64,000 bases of DNA from Pusillimonas sp. T2 (GCF_002236805.1 NZ_NIQA01000002.1:176783-240782), one strand, 5' to 3'; positions 1 to 9,674 are shown, counted from the stretch's first letter. Notes: generated by a model from the letters alone, not told the origin. A program made the numbers and translations.

Positions 1-903
1 ACTTTGCAGATGGCTGGATAACGACCTGGATCCGCGCGGACGTGCCAGCTCGTTGAACAATGCATCAATCGACCGGTCGGGCGCCAAATCTGCGTAAACC
101 GTAATCGCACCTTCTTGCAAGATCACGTCACGCAATGGCGCCGAAAGGGCATAAATCAGATTGCCCTCGACGCCGGTTTCGGTCACCACGAACTCCCCAC
201 GCCGGGTATGCGTTGTACCCAACGTGTCGGTAAAGGTAAGCGCCACGGCTTTAAGCTGCGCGCCGGCAAATTTGGCACGCAAATGCGGCGTCCAGCTCAC
301 GTTGAACCCGCAATTGGCGCTTTGCAACGGGGCAATGTTTACACCCTTTTCTTGCAACAAGGGGACCCAGGCCGCGTCGGCGCCCAGTTGCGGCCAACTC
401 GCGCCCCCAAGGGCCAACAGCGTTGCCCTGGCCTTCACACGCAGCTCACCCGAAGGCGTCGTAAAACAAAGGTCATCGTCCACCCATCCTTGCCATCGAT
501 GCCGCAACTTGAACGTGACGCCCTTGTCGTGCAAGCGCTGCAACCAAGCCCGCATTAGCGGCGCAGCCTTCATCTGAACTGGAAACACTTTGCCGGAGGA
601 GCCCTCAAAGGTCTCAATGCCCAGGCCTTGCGCCCAACGCCGAACATCTGTTGGCGTAAACGCGTCGAGCATAGGCTGGAGCCAAGGCTGCCGATCACCG
701 TAACGTGAGCAAAACTGTTCGTACGCCTCGGCATGTGTGATGTTCAGCCCGCCCACTCCGGCCCGCAAAAACTTGCGCCCTAGCGATGGCTTGGCCTCGA
801 ATACTGCTACCGACAAACCCGCAGCTGAAATAACTTCGGCCGCCATAAGCCCTGCCGGGCCGGCACCAATAATGGCAACATCAAATGAAAGCGGATCAGG
901 CAT
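1..903 (-). CDS. NAD(P)/FAD-dependent oxidoreductase, HI0933/BaiN-like flavoprotein (3' end outside window)
   Basis: The frame is open from an ATG at 903 to the window edge, giving 301 codons without a stop, so the C-terminus is missing. The N-terminus reads MPDPLSFDVAIIGAGPAGLM, a Rossmann FAD-binding GxGxxG motif at about residues 12-17. It is followed by an E-A-K ribose-contact strand and by the KFLRAGVGGLNITH segment typical of the HI0933-like flavoprotein family. Members of this family are cytoplasmic FAD proteins of poorly defined physiological substrate. The gene is transcribed away from the liv operon terminator and appears to stand alone here. The family call is firm; the reaction is unknown. 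Confidence 0.85.
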   Translation of the reverse strand, partial: MPDPLSFDVAIIGAGPAGLMAAEVISAAGLSVAVFEAKPSLGRKFLRAGVGGLNITHAEAYEQFCSRYGDRQPWLQPMLDAFTPTDVRRWAQGLGIETFEGSSGKVFPVQMKAAPLMRAWLQRLHDKGVTFKLRHRWQGWVDDDLCFTTPSGELRVKARATLLALGGASWPQLGADAAWVPLLQEKGVNIAPLQSANCGFNVSWTPHLRAKFAGAQLKAVALTFTDTLGTTHTRRGEFVVTETGVEGNLIYALSAPLRDVILQEGAITVYADLAPDRSIDALFNELARPRGSRSLSSHLQS

Positions 904-1011
904 AGACTGACTAAAAACAAAATGGGCAATGAATTGAGACGCACTGCGACGCACCTGCCGAACGCACAGATGACGGCAACGCGACCGCCCCGATAGTAAC
1001 GGTTTGGCATG

Positions 1012-1044
1012 AAAAAAGCCGGAGCACCTTACGGCGCCCCGGCT
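1012..1044 (-). terminator. Rho-independent terminator of the liv operon
   Basis: Read on the minus strand, AGCCGG (1039-1044) pairs with CCGGCT (1017-1022) around a partly paired GC-rich interior, followed by a run of six T. It lies 20 bp past the livF stop, as expected for the end of the operon. Confidence 0.75.
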
Positions 1045-1064
1045 AAACACAGCCACCAGGAGGA

Positions 1065-1799
1065 TTAAACAGTCAGATAGGTACGGCGCACATTTTCGTT
1101 GGCAGCGAGCGCCTCGATAGTGTCTTGATAAACAATCTGGCCTTTTTCAAGCACATAGGCCCGGTCAGACACCAGTTCTGCAAAGTGCATATTTTGCTCG
1201 GACAGCAAAATACTGACCCCTTGCTTCTTAAGCTCAAGAATCATGTGCGCCATTTGCTCGACAATTACCGGCGCCACGCCTTCGGAAGGCTCGTCAAGCA
1301 ATACCAGAAACGGGTTACCCATCAGCGCCCGAGACACCGTCAACATTTGTTGCTCACCCCCGCTCATGCGGCCGCCCGGACGCTGCGGCATCTCACCCAG
1401 GTTAGGAAACAGTTTGAACAAACGCTCCGGCGTCCACTCGGGTGCGGCGACGCCATCGGGCCATGCACGCGGCGCCTGGCGGCCCACCGCGAGGTTCTCC
1501 ATGACCGTTAAATCGGTAAAGACGCGGCGGTCTTCGGGTACAAAGGCCAAGCCCATACGTGCTGCATGATAGGGTTCGGTACGAGAAATATCGCTGCCCA
1601 TAAACGAGATCTGGCCACGACGTTTTTCTAGCATGCCCATAATCGCTTTAAGGGTCGTAGATTTGCCCGCGCCATTACGCCCCATTAGCGCAACGACCTC
1701 ACCCCGCCTGACTTCAAGGTCGAGGTCATACAAAATTTGTGCGGCCCCATACCAGGCCACCAGCCCGCGTGCTTCAAGAAGAACTTCAGACTTACTCAT
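1065..1799 (-). CDS. livF: LivF-type ABC transporter ATPase (branched-chain amino acid/HAAT family)
   Basis: This 244-residue ABC ATPase carries Walker A GRNGAGKST at about residues 40-48, a signature MSGGEQQML near 145 and Walker B LVLLDEPSEG near 165. Length and the short C-terminus fit LivF, one of two cytoplasmic ATPases that power uptake of branched-chain amino acids or related compounds. Its start overlaps the livG stop by 4 bp (ATGA), so the two are translationally coupled. It is the last gene of the operon livK-livHM-livG-livF. The substrate cannot be read from the ATPase. Confidence 0.93.
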   Translation of the reverse strand: MSKSEVLLEARGLVAWYGAAQILYDLDLEVRRGEVVALMGRNGAGKSTTLKAIMGMLEKRRGQISFMGSDISRTEPYHAARMGLAFVPEDRRVFTDLTVMENLAVGRQAPRAWPDGVAAPEWTPERLFKLFPNLGEMPQRPGGRMSGGEQQMLTVSRALMGNPFLVLLDEPSEGVAPVIVEQMAHMILELKKQGVSILLSEQNMHFAELVSDRAYVLEKGQIVYQDTIEALAANENVRRTYLTV

Positions 1800-2575
1800 G
1801 CCGGCTCCTGCGCTTGCACTTCTTTTTCAAAGGTTTTACCCGTCCCGAAATACACTTCTTGTACCTTGGGGTGGTCCCTGATCTCCAATGGTTTACCTTC
1901 GGCAATCAGCCGCCCGCGCGCCAAAACAATCATGCGATCGGCATACGCAAAGACAACGTCCATGCTGTGTTCGGTAAACAGCACGGCCATGCCACGCTCA
2001 ACCACCAAGCGTTTGGTCAGCGCCATCAGGTCGTTACGTTCTTTGGGCGCCATGCCCGCTGTGGGTTCGTCCATCAGCAGTAACTTGGGGCTATTGGCAA
2101 TGGCCACAGCCAGCTCAACGCGCTTGACGTCGCCGTAAGCCAGTTCGCTGCAGGCTCTGTCGGCCTGGGCCGCCATGCCCACCTGGTCAAGCAACTCAAG
2201 CGCCTCGGTACGCTTGTGCCCCGCAGCGCGGCGCCAAGTAGACAGCAGCCGGTTATCGGCCGATAACAGCGCCATTTGCACGTTTTCGACGACGGTAAAA
2301 GACGAAAACGTTTCCGCAATCTGGAAGGTTCGGCCAACGCCCAGCCGCCAAATATCGCGCGGCGGCTTACCAATGAGCTCGTGACCATCTAGCTTGATGG
2401 AGCCACGATCGGCTTTCAATTGGCCATTGACCATGTTGAAGGTCGTGGACTTGCCCGCCCCATTCGGGCCAATAAGCGCCAGCAGCTCGCCGGCGTGCAA
2501 ATTAAAGTTAATGCCATCGACCGCCTTGACGCCGCCGAACGACTTACCCAGGCCGTTTACTGTAAGCAAACTCAT
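1796..2575 (-). CDS. livG: LivG-type ABC transporter ATPase
   Basis: This 259-residue protein has Walker A GPNGAGKST at residues 36-44 and Walker B LLLMDEPTAGM. The signature segment reads LAYGDVKRVELA, where LSYGEQ is usual for LivG. The C-terminal extension after the switch histidine (TEHSMDVVF) is characteristic of LivG rather than LivF. It pairs with LivF as the cytoplasmic motor of the importer. It overlaps livF downstream and the fused permease gene upstream by 4 bp each. The divergent signature (G-D-V for G-E-Q) is mild and probably still functional. Confidence 0.93.
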   Translation of the reverse strand: MSLLTVNGLGKSFGGVKAVDGINFNLHAGELLALIGPNGAGKSTTFNMVNGQLKADRGSIKLDGHELIGKPPRDIWRLGVGRTFQIAETFSSFTVVENVQMALLSADNRLLSTWRRAAGHKRTEALELLDQVGMAAQADRACSELAYGDVKRVELAVAIANSPKLLLMDEPTAGMAPKERNDLMALTKRLVVERGMAVLFTEHSMDVVFAYADRMIVLARGRLIAEGKPLEIRDHPKVQEVYFGTGKTFEKEVQAQEPA

Positions 2576-4494
2576 GACCGTGCTCCTTCAAGACCTACCG
2601 CAGGCTTGACACCACGGTTTTGAATATTTGACACCAGTTGCTTGAGCGTACCGGCAATACCCTGCGGGAACAGCAACACAAGAATCAGGATGATGCCGCC
2701 CAACATGGCGCGCCAGAACTCTGTATTGCGCGCGACCGTGTCGTGCAACCAGGTAAAGGACACCGCACCCACGACCGGCCCCATCAGGTTTTGCATGCCG
2801 CCCAGCAATACCATGACCAGGCCGTCAATAGACCGGTTCACGTGCAGGGTTTCGGGGGCAATACTGCCCTTCGAGAAAGCAAACAATGCGCCGGCCAAAC
2901 CTGCAACGACACCTGCCAGGACAAAGCCATACCAATGGATTTTCTTGACGTCGATACCAATGGCGTCGGCTCGAAGGAATGAGTCACGCCCTGCCCGCAT
3001 GGCATACCCAAAGGGTGAAAACAATACGCGGCGCAGCCACATAATGCCCAGCACAACCAGCGTCAGGACCAGGTAGTAGTAGACCGTTTTATTCGACAAC
3101 CACTCGGAAGGCCAGATACCGGTCAAGCCGTTACTGCCGCCGGTGAAGTCGTCCCACTGGAAGCAGATGGCCCAGGTAATTTGCGCCACAGCCAACGTCA
3201 GCATGGCCAAATACACGCCAGACAACCGCACACAGAACCAGCCGTAGAAGAATGCCCCCAGACCAGCAATGACCGGACCGACAATCAGCGCCATCTCCAT
3301 GGGCAGACCTGCGGCCTGTACCAGCAACGCCGCACCGTAAGCCCCAAGACCAAAGTAAGCAGCGTGACCGAATGAGTGCATCCCCCCAGGGCCCATGATG
3401 AAGTGCAAACTGGTGGCAAACAACGCTGCGATGAGAATGTCGATCATCAAAACGGTGATGTAAGGCGCACTGGAAAAAATCCCGGGGGTAGCGACCAGGA
3501 ACAGCAGGACAATGCCAATACCGATCTTGAAGATTTTCGAGCCCGGCAACAAAGGCATTTCGCCATCGTTGTTTTTATGACCCGCCGCTTGCGGTCGGCC
3601 AAACAAACCCCAGGGCCGTAAAACAAGCACCACGGCCATGACCAAGAACTCAACCACCAGCGTCAGCTTCGAGAACGAAATCGTCAAACCGAATATTTCG
3701 ACCAAGCCAAGCCACATACAGATCGCTTTCAGTTCGGCGATAAGCAACGCGGCAACATAGGCGCCGGTAATCGACCCCATACCCCCCACCACGACGATCA
3801 CGAACGCCGCACCAATAATGTGGATGTCCATTTCAAGGTTGGCCGGTTCACGAGGCAACTGCAGGGCCCCACCTAATGCGGCAAGCGCAGCTCCGAGGGC
3901 GAACACTGCCGTAAACAGCCAGGCCTGATTAATACCCAGGGCGCTGACCATGCCGCGGTCTTGTGTGGCCGCGCGCACCAACGTCCCCCAGTGGGTTTTG
4001 GTCAACAACAACCAAAGCAAGCCAAGCACAATCGGGCCAATAAGAATCAGGAAAATATCGTACTGCGGGAAGTTGCGACCCAGAATTTCAATGGACCCTT
4101 CCAGCCCCGGCACACGTGGTCCCAATAGCTCTTCGGGCCCCCAGTACCACAGCACAGCGTCTCGCACCATGAGCGCCACCGCAAAGGTGGCCAGCAGCTG
4201 GAACAGCTCAGGCGCGTGATAGATGCGACGCAACAGAAATATTTCGATCAGGGCGCCAAACACCCCCACCAAAAGCGCCGCGGCGACAACAGACACCCAA
4301 AAGCCCAATGCGCTTTCAAAGGTCATGACCAAAGAATAGGCAACGTAGATGCCCACCATGTAGAACGAGCCATGCGCAAAGTTGACGATGCGCGTAACGC
4401 CGAATATGAGCGACAGCCCTGCGGCCACCAGGAACAGCGACGATGCGCCGGCCAGGCCGTTCAGCAACTGCACAATAAACCCTGAGAAATCCAT
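2572..4494 (-). CDS. Fused LivH-LivM permease of a branched-chain amino acid-type ABC transporter
   Basis: This 640-residue membrane protein joins two permeases in one chain. Residues 1 to about 300 match LivH (start MDFSGFIVQLLNGLAGASSL, ending in a VLRPWGLFG motif). After a hydrophilic linker of roughly 20 residues, the second half matches LivM, including a GPGGMHSFGHAAYFGLGAYG-type motif and SNGLTGI. In most operons livH and livM are separate genes. The fusion fixes a 1:1 ratio of the two halves in the inner membrane. It lies 131 bp downstream of the receptor gene, with a stem-loop in between, and overlaps livG by 4 bp. Confidence 0.92.
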   Translation of the reverse strand: MDFSGFIVQLLNGLAGASSLFLVAAGLSLIFGVTRIVNFAHGSFYMVGIYVAYSLVMTFESALGFWVSVVAAALLVGVFGALIEIFLLRRIYHAPELFQLLATFAVALMVRDAVLWYWGPEELLGPRVPGLEGSIEILGRNFPQYDIFLILIGPIVLGLLWLLLTKTHWGTLVRAATQDRGMVSALGINQAWLFTAVFALGAALAALGGALQLPREPANLEMDIHIIGAAFVIVVVGGMGSITGAYVAALLIAELKAICMWLGLVEIFGLTISFSKLTLVVEFLVMAVVLVLRPWGLFGRPQAAGHKNNDGEMPLLPGSKIFKIGIGIVLLFLVATPGIFSSAPYITVLMIDILIAALFATSLHFIMGPGGMHSFGHAAYFGLGAYGAALLVQAAGLPMEMALIVGPVIAGLGAFFYGWFCVRLSGVYLAMLTLAVAQITWAICFQWDDFTGGSNGLTGIWPSEWLSNKTVYYYLVLTLVVLGIMWLRRVLFSPFGYAMRAGRDSFLRADAIGIDVKKIHWYGFVLAGVVAGLAGALFAFSKGSIAPETLHVNRSIDGLVMVLLGGMQNLMGPVVGAVSFTWLHDTVARNTEFWRAMLGGIILILVLLFPQGIAGTLKQLVSNIQNRGVKPAVGLEGARS

Positions 4495-4523
4495 AACAAC
4501 TCGCAGCAGGTAATTTTTAGTGG

Positions 4524-4556
4524 CGGGTAACGCGCCGATAAAGAGCGCGTTACCCG
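4524..4556 (-). promoter_or_regulatory. Intercistronic stem-loop between livK and livHM
   Basis: CGGGTAACGCGC (4524-4535) and GCGCGTTACCCG (4545-4556) form a perfect 12-bp stem with a 9-nt loop in the livK-livHM spacer. On the minus strand no T-run follows, so it is not a standard terminator. Such stems after receptor genes commonly protect the upstream mRNA so that receptor is made in excess; that role is inferred here. Confidence 0.6.
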
Positions 4557-4625
4557 GTAAGGCCGCCTTTTACTGAATACGCCTGACTAATCAGTTAGCG
4601 TGCGTGGCGGCTCTTCTGGATGACT

Positions 4626-5837
4626 TCAATCGGCCTTGCGAAGTGACTTCACATAATCGTCTGAAGGCTGAAGCTTCTCACCGGGGATGTACTCACCGGT
4701 CGGCATGACGCCCTTACGGTTTTCTACAGCCAGGCGGCCTACGTAAATGCCCATCATCGACTGGTTATCGAGCTCGCGGAAATACGTAGGTCCAAACGGC
4801 GTGTTGAACTCGAGCCCTTTGAATGCCTTGATTAACGCTTCGGTATCGGTAGAGCCTGCCTTTTCGATACCTGCGGCCAATGCCATGACCGTGGCATAAC
4901 CAATGATGGAATTCAGGCGTGGGTAATCGTCATATTTCTTCTGATAGGCGTCGATAAACGCACGATGCTCTGCCGTATCAATGGTCTTGTAAGGATAGCC
5001 AGTAACAATCCAGCCCTCAGGTGCGTCGCCACGCAATGGGTCCAGGTACTCGGGCTCGCCGGTCAGCAAGCTGACCACTTCGCGGCCTTCGAACAGACCA
5101 CGGGTTTTACCTTCACGTGCAAACTTGGTCAGGTCTGGCCCAAACAAAACGTTGAAAATGGCGTCGGGCTTGGCGTCTTCAAGCGCTTGCACGGCTGGGC
5201 CGGCATCCAGACGGCCAAACGGCGGCGCTTGTTCGGCCACAAACTCTACATCGGGCTGCAAACGCTTCAATTCGGACTTAAACGACGCAACGGCGGCCTG
5301 ACCGTACTCGTAGTTGGGGTAAATCAGGGCCCAGCGCTTTTTGTTCAGTGCTGCGGCGGCGGGCGCTACGGATGCAGACAGTGCATGCGTACCCGCGCGC
5401 AAGCGATAGGTATAACGGTTGCCATTGTCCCAGACCACCTTGTCGCTTAACGGGCCGGATGCCAGGAAGAAACGCTTGCGCTGCTTGGCAAAGTCTGTGA
5501 CAGCCAACCCGACGTGCGACAGCGTCACACCCGTCAAAATATCAACTTGCTCGCGCGAAATCAGTTCTTCGGCAATACGAACGGCATCGCCTGCGTTGGC
5601 GTTGTCATCACGAAAGATGGTTTCAAGCTGCTTGCCCAGCACACCACCCTTGGCATTGACCTGCTCTTGGGCCAACAACCACCCCTTTTTGTAGGGCTCA
5701 AGGTTGGCCGGCAACGCTTTGTAACTATTGATCTCGCCGATCAGGATCTTGTCGCCGGCTGAAAATGCCGACCCCGAAAAGGCACTGAGCCCCATTGCCA
5801 TTGCTGCAGCAACAGTGATTTGTTTTAACAACTTCAT
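4626..5837 (-). CDS. livK: Periplasmic ABC substrate-binding protein, LivK-like (type 1 periplasmic fold)
   Basis: The start at 5837 is chosen because GGGAGA lies just upstream and a clean signal peptide follows (MKLLKQITVAAAMAMGLSAF, cleavage near the A-G-D after residue 29). An upstream in-frame start would add 17 unlikely residues. The mature protein, with the whole precursor 403 residues long, has the Leu/Ile/Val-binding fold: KILIGEINSYKALPA at the start, then LEPYKKGWLLAQEQVNAKGG. It delivers ligand to the fused permease encoded next. The ligand could be branched-chain amino acids, urea-like amides or aromatic acids; the sequence does not decide. Confidence 0.9.
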   Translation of the reverse strand: MKLLKQITVAAAMAMGLSAFSGSAFSAGDKILIGEINSYKALPANLEPYKKGWLLAQEQVNAKGGVLGKQLETIFRDDNANAGDAVRIAEELISREQVDILTGVTLSHVGLAVTDFAKQRKRFFLASGPLSDKVVWDNGNRYTYRLRAGTHALSASVAPAAAALNKKRWALIYPNYEYGQAAVASFKSELKRLQPDVEFVAEQAPPFGRLDAGPAVQALEDAKPDAIFNVLFGPDLTKFAREGKTRGLFEGREVVSLLTGEPEYLDPLRGDAPEGWIVTGYPYKTIDTAEHRAFIDAYQKKYDDYPRLNSIIGYATVMALAAGIEKAGSTDTEALIKAFKGLEFNTPFGPTYFRELDNQSMMGIYVGRLAVENRKGVMPTGEYIPGEKLQPSDDYVKSLRKAD

Positions 5838-6357
5838 TACTTTTCTCCCGAAAACTCTGATGAGCCGGTTAGGCACGTAATACAGCAATTACCAATGGCC
5901 TGTTGCGAACACCTGGCATTGAGGCCACAAACTCGAAACCTGTCTTCAAAATGTAGCAAACACCGAAAAAAATTGTAGTGAGTACTAAAGACATAAAAAA
6001 TACTAAGTGAAATGGCGGCCATGCGCAATGTGGGTTCTCCCCAGCATCCCCCCCGTTTTTACCCCTAAAATCGCAACAAAATGAAACAACCACTAATGGG
6101 CAAAAGCCGTCCATGAGCTCAATGCCGACTAGCAGGCGGCGTTCGAAACGTGCTCATGATGCTCGGCGGGTACTACACGCGCTTGAAAAGGAAGAAATCA
6201 GCTCGACGTGACCTGGCAGCGTATCGGCCAGTATTGAATTAGCCAGCTTGCGTGGCTATACGTCGACATAAGGCAGTATTGCCGCGATAGACGCGGCAAT
6301 ATACGACGCCAGGAAATCTGCGGGCACCTCACGCACCCGCATTAAAGCGCACGCACC
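5838..6357. other. Intergenic region (520 bp) between livK and the chemotaxis receptor gene
   Basis: I see no convincing gene here. The AT-rich part 5940-6090 must contain the liv operon promoter, but no clear -35/-10 pair stands out. A short frame at 6121-6210 (29 codons, Arg-rich) lacks a ribosome-binding site. A 10-bp inverted repeat, TATTGCCGCG at 6277-6286 with CGCGGCAATA at 6292-6301, lies just past the receptor gene and could be its weak terminator, although no long T-run follows. Confidence 0.5.
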
Positions 6358-7956
6358 CTAGCGACTGGGCGCTACGATCTTGAACTCGCTGACCAGCTCG
6401 GACAACGACTGGGCCTGCCGCCGCATTTGTTGGGACGCCCCGGCAACCGCATCAACTTGCGCTTCATTCTGGACATTGAGCTGATCAAGATGGGCGATGG
6501 CCTCGCTGACCTGCGAGACCCCTACGCTTTGCTCGCGGCTGGCGTTGGCAATATCGATCATGAGCTGCGCAGCCTTGTCGGCCGATGACAGAATTTCGCC
6601 CATCGTTTTTTCGGCGTCACGCACCGACGCGTGGGCGCGCTCGACATTGCCAGACGACGTCACGATCAGTTCGCGAATTTCTTTGGCCGCCGTTGCGCTG
6701 CGTTGAGCCAACGCACGTACTTCGCCCGCCACTACCGCAAACCCTCGGCCCTGCTCGCCTGCCCGGGCCGCCTCGACCGAGGCATTCAGCGCAAGAATAT
6801 TGGTCTGGAATGCAATGCCGTCAATCACCGTAATGATGTCGTTAATTTTGCGCGAGCCATCGTAAATTTCGTCCATGACTGCCGTAACCTGCCCAACCGA
6901 CGTTCGCCCGTCCCGCGCGACCTCGGAGGTTTTGTGAACCAGATCGCTGGCCGAGTTGGCATTGTCGGCATTGCTTTTGACCGTCGAGGTGATTTCTTCC
7001 ATGGCGGCCGCAGTTTCTTGCAGGCTGGACGATTGCGCTTCGGTGCGTTCGGCAAGCTCTGCGTTACCGCTGGCAATACCTGCTGAGCTTTGGTTGACCA
7101 AATGGGTGGTTTCTTGAATTTGCCCCACCAACAACTTGATATTGACCTGCAGAATGCGCAGCCATTGGCTAATTTGGCCAAGCTCGTCGTCTCCGCGTGC
7201 GGGAATGCGGTCGTAAAGGTTACCGCTGCTTAGAGACACCAGCATTTTAGTGGCGTCGGTTAACGGCGAAATAAGCGAACGGCGCAGGGCATACAACCCC
7301 ACCAAAATAATGGCCAGTTCGGGAACGAGAAGATAAAGTTCGTTGATGCGACCGTTAAGCACCGCGTTGACGCCGCTGCCCCCCAACACCAACGTGACCA
7401 ACAAGGCCATTAAATTAAATTTGGTTTTTAGCGAGAACTGGAACAGGCGTCGGGTGCGCGCCCAAAACGACATGGATGTCGGCACGCCATTGTGCAGTAC
7501 CGTCGAGTCGTCGCCTTGATTCAGGCGCTCGTAAAGCGCAATGGTCGCGGCCAGGGCCTGCTCGGCCGGCTTGACACGAATAGAGGTATAACCGGTGACT
7601 TCACCGTTTTTTACAATAGGTGCCACGAAAGCAAGCACCCAATACTCGTCACCGTTCTTGCAGCGGTTTTTAATCATCCCGCCCCAAGCCTTGCCGTCTT
7701 GCAGGGTTGACCATAAATCGGCAAACACCTGTTTGGGCATGTACGGATGGCGTTCGATGCTTTGCGGTGCACCAATAAGCTCGTCGCGGGTGTATCCACT
7801 AATGCGAACAAAGTTGTCGTTCGCGTAGGTGATGTTGCCTTTTAAGTCGGTTTTCGAAATGATGGTTTCGTTGGGCCTTAGCACGTATTCTGCTGGCGCG
7901 ACCGCTCTTCCCGAGGCCACAACGCCCGAATCAACTACCGAAATACCTTGCCGCAT
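6358..7956 (-). CDS. Methyl-accepting chemotaxis protein with N-terminal PAS domain (Aer-like)
   Basis: The start is the ATG at 7956, preceded by GAGGG; a TTG seven codons upstream is less likely. In 532 residues the order is: PAS domain (about 20-130, ISKTDLKGNITYANDNFVRI), two membrane segments (about 180-225) with almost no periplasmic part, HAMP, and the cytoplasmic signalling domain with the kinase-control tip AFQTNILALNASVEAARAGE. Aer-type receptors sense internal redox or energy state through PAS-bound FAD and direct swimming through CheW/CheA. Cofactor binding is inferred from architecture only. There are no che genes nearby. Confidence 0.92.
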   Translation of the reverse strand: MRQGISVVDSGVVASGRAVAPAEYVLRPNETIISKTDLKGNITYANDNFVRISGYTRDELIGAPQSIERHPYMPKQVFADLWSTLQDGKAWGGMIKNRCKNGDEYWVLAFVAPIVKNGEVTGYTSIRVKPAEQALAATIALYERLNQGDDSTVLHNGVPTSMSFWARTRRLFQFSLKTKFNLMALLVTLVLGGSGVNAVLNGRINELYLLVPELAIILVGLYALRRSLISPLTDATKMLVSLSSGNLYDRIPARGDDELGQISQWLRILQVNIKLLVGQIQETTHLVNQSSAGIASGNAELAERTEAQSSSLQETAAAMEEITSTVKSNADNANSASDLVHKTSEVARDGRTSVGQVTAVMDEIYDGSRKINDIITVIDGIAFQTNILALNASVEAARAGEQGRGFAVVAGEVRALAQRSATAAKEIRELIVTSSGNVERAHASVRDAEKTMGEILSSADKAAQLMIDIANASREQSVGVSQVSEAIAHLDQLNVQNEAQVDAVAGASQQMRRQAQSLSELVSEFKIVAPSR

Positions 7957-8081
7957 ACATCCCTCGAGAGGGCGCAAATACCAGACGCCCGAGTCCTGTT
8001 AATTTGTTACAAAAGTCGAACAAATCATAGCAAACGGCAAAGCTATCGGGGCATAAAACGGGTCAATCTTATGGAAAACAC

Positions 8082-9380
8082 TTAGGGTGCCGGCGCCAGG
8101 CGGTCGAACAAGACACCTACCACCACAGCCACAAAAACCGGCACCAACCAGGCCAGCCCCAAAGACGCGGCGGGCAACGCACTCACCCACTCGGGTAGCC
8201 ATGCACCGAAACCTGCAGCGTTCAGGCCATCGGCAACGCCAAAAACAGCCGCGACGGCCAGCGCAGGCACAAATACTCGAGGCGCTGATCGCCAGAAGCG
8301 CCCCATCAGGCTTAACATCACGAGCGTGATGGCCACAGGGTACATACCAACCAGAACCGGAACAGAAACTGCAATCAGTTGAGTTAGACCCAGATTGGCT
8401 ACGCCCATGCTGCACAGGCAAAATACGACCACGACCTTGCGATACGAAACCCCCAGCAAGGCGCTGAAGTATTCGCCGCAGGCGGTAATCAACCCTACCG
8501 CCGTCGTCAGGCAAGCAAATACGATGACAACCGCCAACAAAATACTGCCAAAATGGCCAAATGTTTGTTGCGTGAAGCCAGCCAAAATAGGGACACCGGT
8601 AGTGGCATCGGGGTGCAACCCCGCGCTGGTTGCGCCAAGGTAAATAAGCGACACATACACCAGTGCCAACCCAATAGCCGCGATAATAGCGGCCCATATG
8701 GCGTAATAGGTTTGCAAGCGTCTGTCGGTAACGTTACGCCCCCTTATGGCGTTAACAATGACTATCCCAAAAACCAGCGCCCCCAAAGCGTCCATGGTTT
8801 GGTAGCCGTGCAAAAAACCTTGTACTAAAGGCGCGCTCTGATAAGCGCCGCGGCTACTGCCAATGTCGCCGGCCGGTGCATACAGCGCAGCAGCACCAAG
8901 TAAGACCAGTGCCCCGATAAGCACGGGCGTGATGAACTTGCCCACAGTGTCGATGAGCCGGTTTGGGTACAACGCAATCAACATCACTACGGCGAAGTAA
9001 ATAACGGAATACACCAGCAATGGCCCCGCGCTGGCGTCGAAGAAGCGCGAGAATCCGATTTCGAACGACACCGTGGCCGTGCGCGGTGATGCAAAAAAAG
9101 GCCCGATTGCCAAATACACCAAAACGCCAAACATTGTGCCCGCCACGCGCCCGATCGGCGCTGTGAGCGCAGCAATACCGCCACCCACGCGCGCCAGCGC
9201 CACAATCGTTAATAACGGCAGCCCCACACCCGTCAGCAGGAAGCCCAGCGACGCCATACCCATGTCATCGCCCGCCAGCATGCCAACCAGAGGCGGAAAA
9301 ATAATATTGCCCGCGCCCAGAAAGAGCGCAAACGTCATGAAGCCCAGGGCAATCAAATCGGAAAGTTTTAGTGTCTGCAT
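8082..9380 (-). CDS. brnQ: Branched-chain amino acid transport system II carrier protein BrnQ
   Basis: This 432-residue, highly hydrophobic protein has about twelve membrane segments. It opens with LSDLIALGFMTFALFLGAGN, followed by IIFPP, a signature of the LIVCS family. BrnQ is an inner-membrane Na+- or H+-coupled symporter for leucine, isoleucine and valine. The ATG at 9380 fits the family N-terminus. It is monocistronic, and the 294 bp upstream are shared with the divergent fasciclin gene. No hairpin terminator is evident after its stop. Confidence 0.94.
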   Translation of the reverse strand: MQTLKLSDLIALGFMTFALFLGAGNIIFPPLVGMLAGDDMGMASLGFLLTGVGLPLLTIVALARVGGGIAALTAPIGRVAGTMFGVLVYLAIGPFFASPRTATVSFEIGFSRFFDASAGPLLVYSVIYFAVVMLIALYPNRLIDTVGKFITPVLIGALVLLGAAALYAPAGDIGSSRGAYQSAPLVQGFLHGYQTMDALGALVFGIVIVNAIRGRNVTDRRLQTYYAIWAAIIAAIGLALVYVSLIYLGATSAGLHPDATTGVPILAGFTQQTFGHFGSILLAVVIVFACLTTAVGLITACGEYFSALLGVSYRKVVVVFCLCSMGVANLGLTQLIAVSVPVLVGMYPVAITLVMLSLMGRFWRSAPRVFVPALAVAAVFGVADGLNAAGFGAWLPEWVSALPAASLGLAWLVPVFVAVVVGVLFDRLAPAP

Positions 9381-9674
9381 GTAGAAAAATCTCAGTGGCT
9401 TGCGCGAATGTTAGCGCAAGCCCAGGTTGCCTGGGCACGGCGTTACATCAGGACGCGTGCAATCATCTTGTTTCACTTGTTTGATTTTTAAGAGATATTG
9501 AACAGCTATTGAACCGCTTTGTTTAGCCTTGTCTAGCACAAACTATGGACAGCAACTGAATGGGACCTTAAATTAAAGACCTGTCCAGTTCATACGAAAC
9601 GGACGCAACCCGCAGCGACGGCAGCGGCCTCAGTAAACCGGCCCCGCCGTCTCGCAACGAACAAGGAGTGAACG

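Noticed and set aside
115-577. Two plus-strand frames over the flavoprotein gene
   Set aside because: The opposite strand encodes a clear FAD protein; these are antisense shadows.
6121-6210. 29-codon Arg-rich frame upstream of the liv operon
   Set aside because: No ribosome-binding site or recognisable family, and it is too short to support.
6277-6301. 10-bp hairpin after the chemotaxis receptor gene as a terminator
   Set aside because: The stem is exact but the minus-strand tail (CTGCCTTAT) is poor in T, so it is noted only within the intergenic entry.
7999-8697. 232-codon minus-strand frame inside brnQ
   Set aside because: It is a shifted reading of brnQ, rich in Cys, Trp and Arg and without family features.
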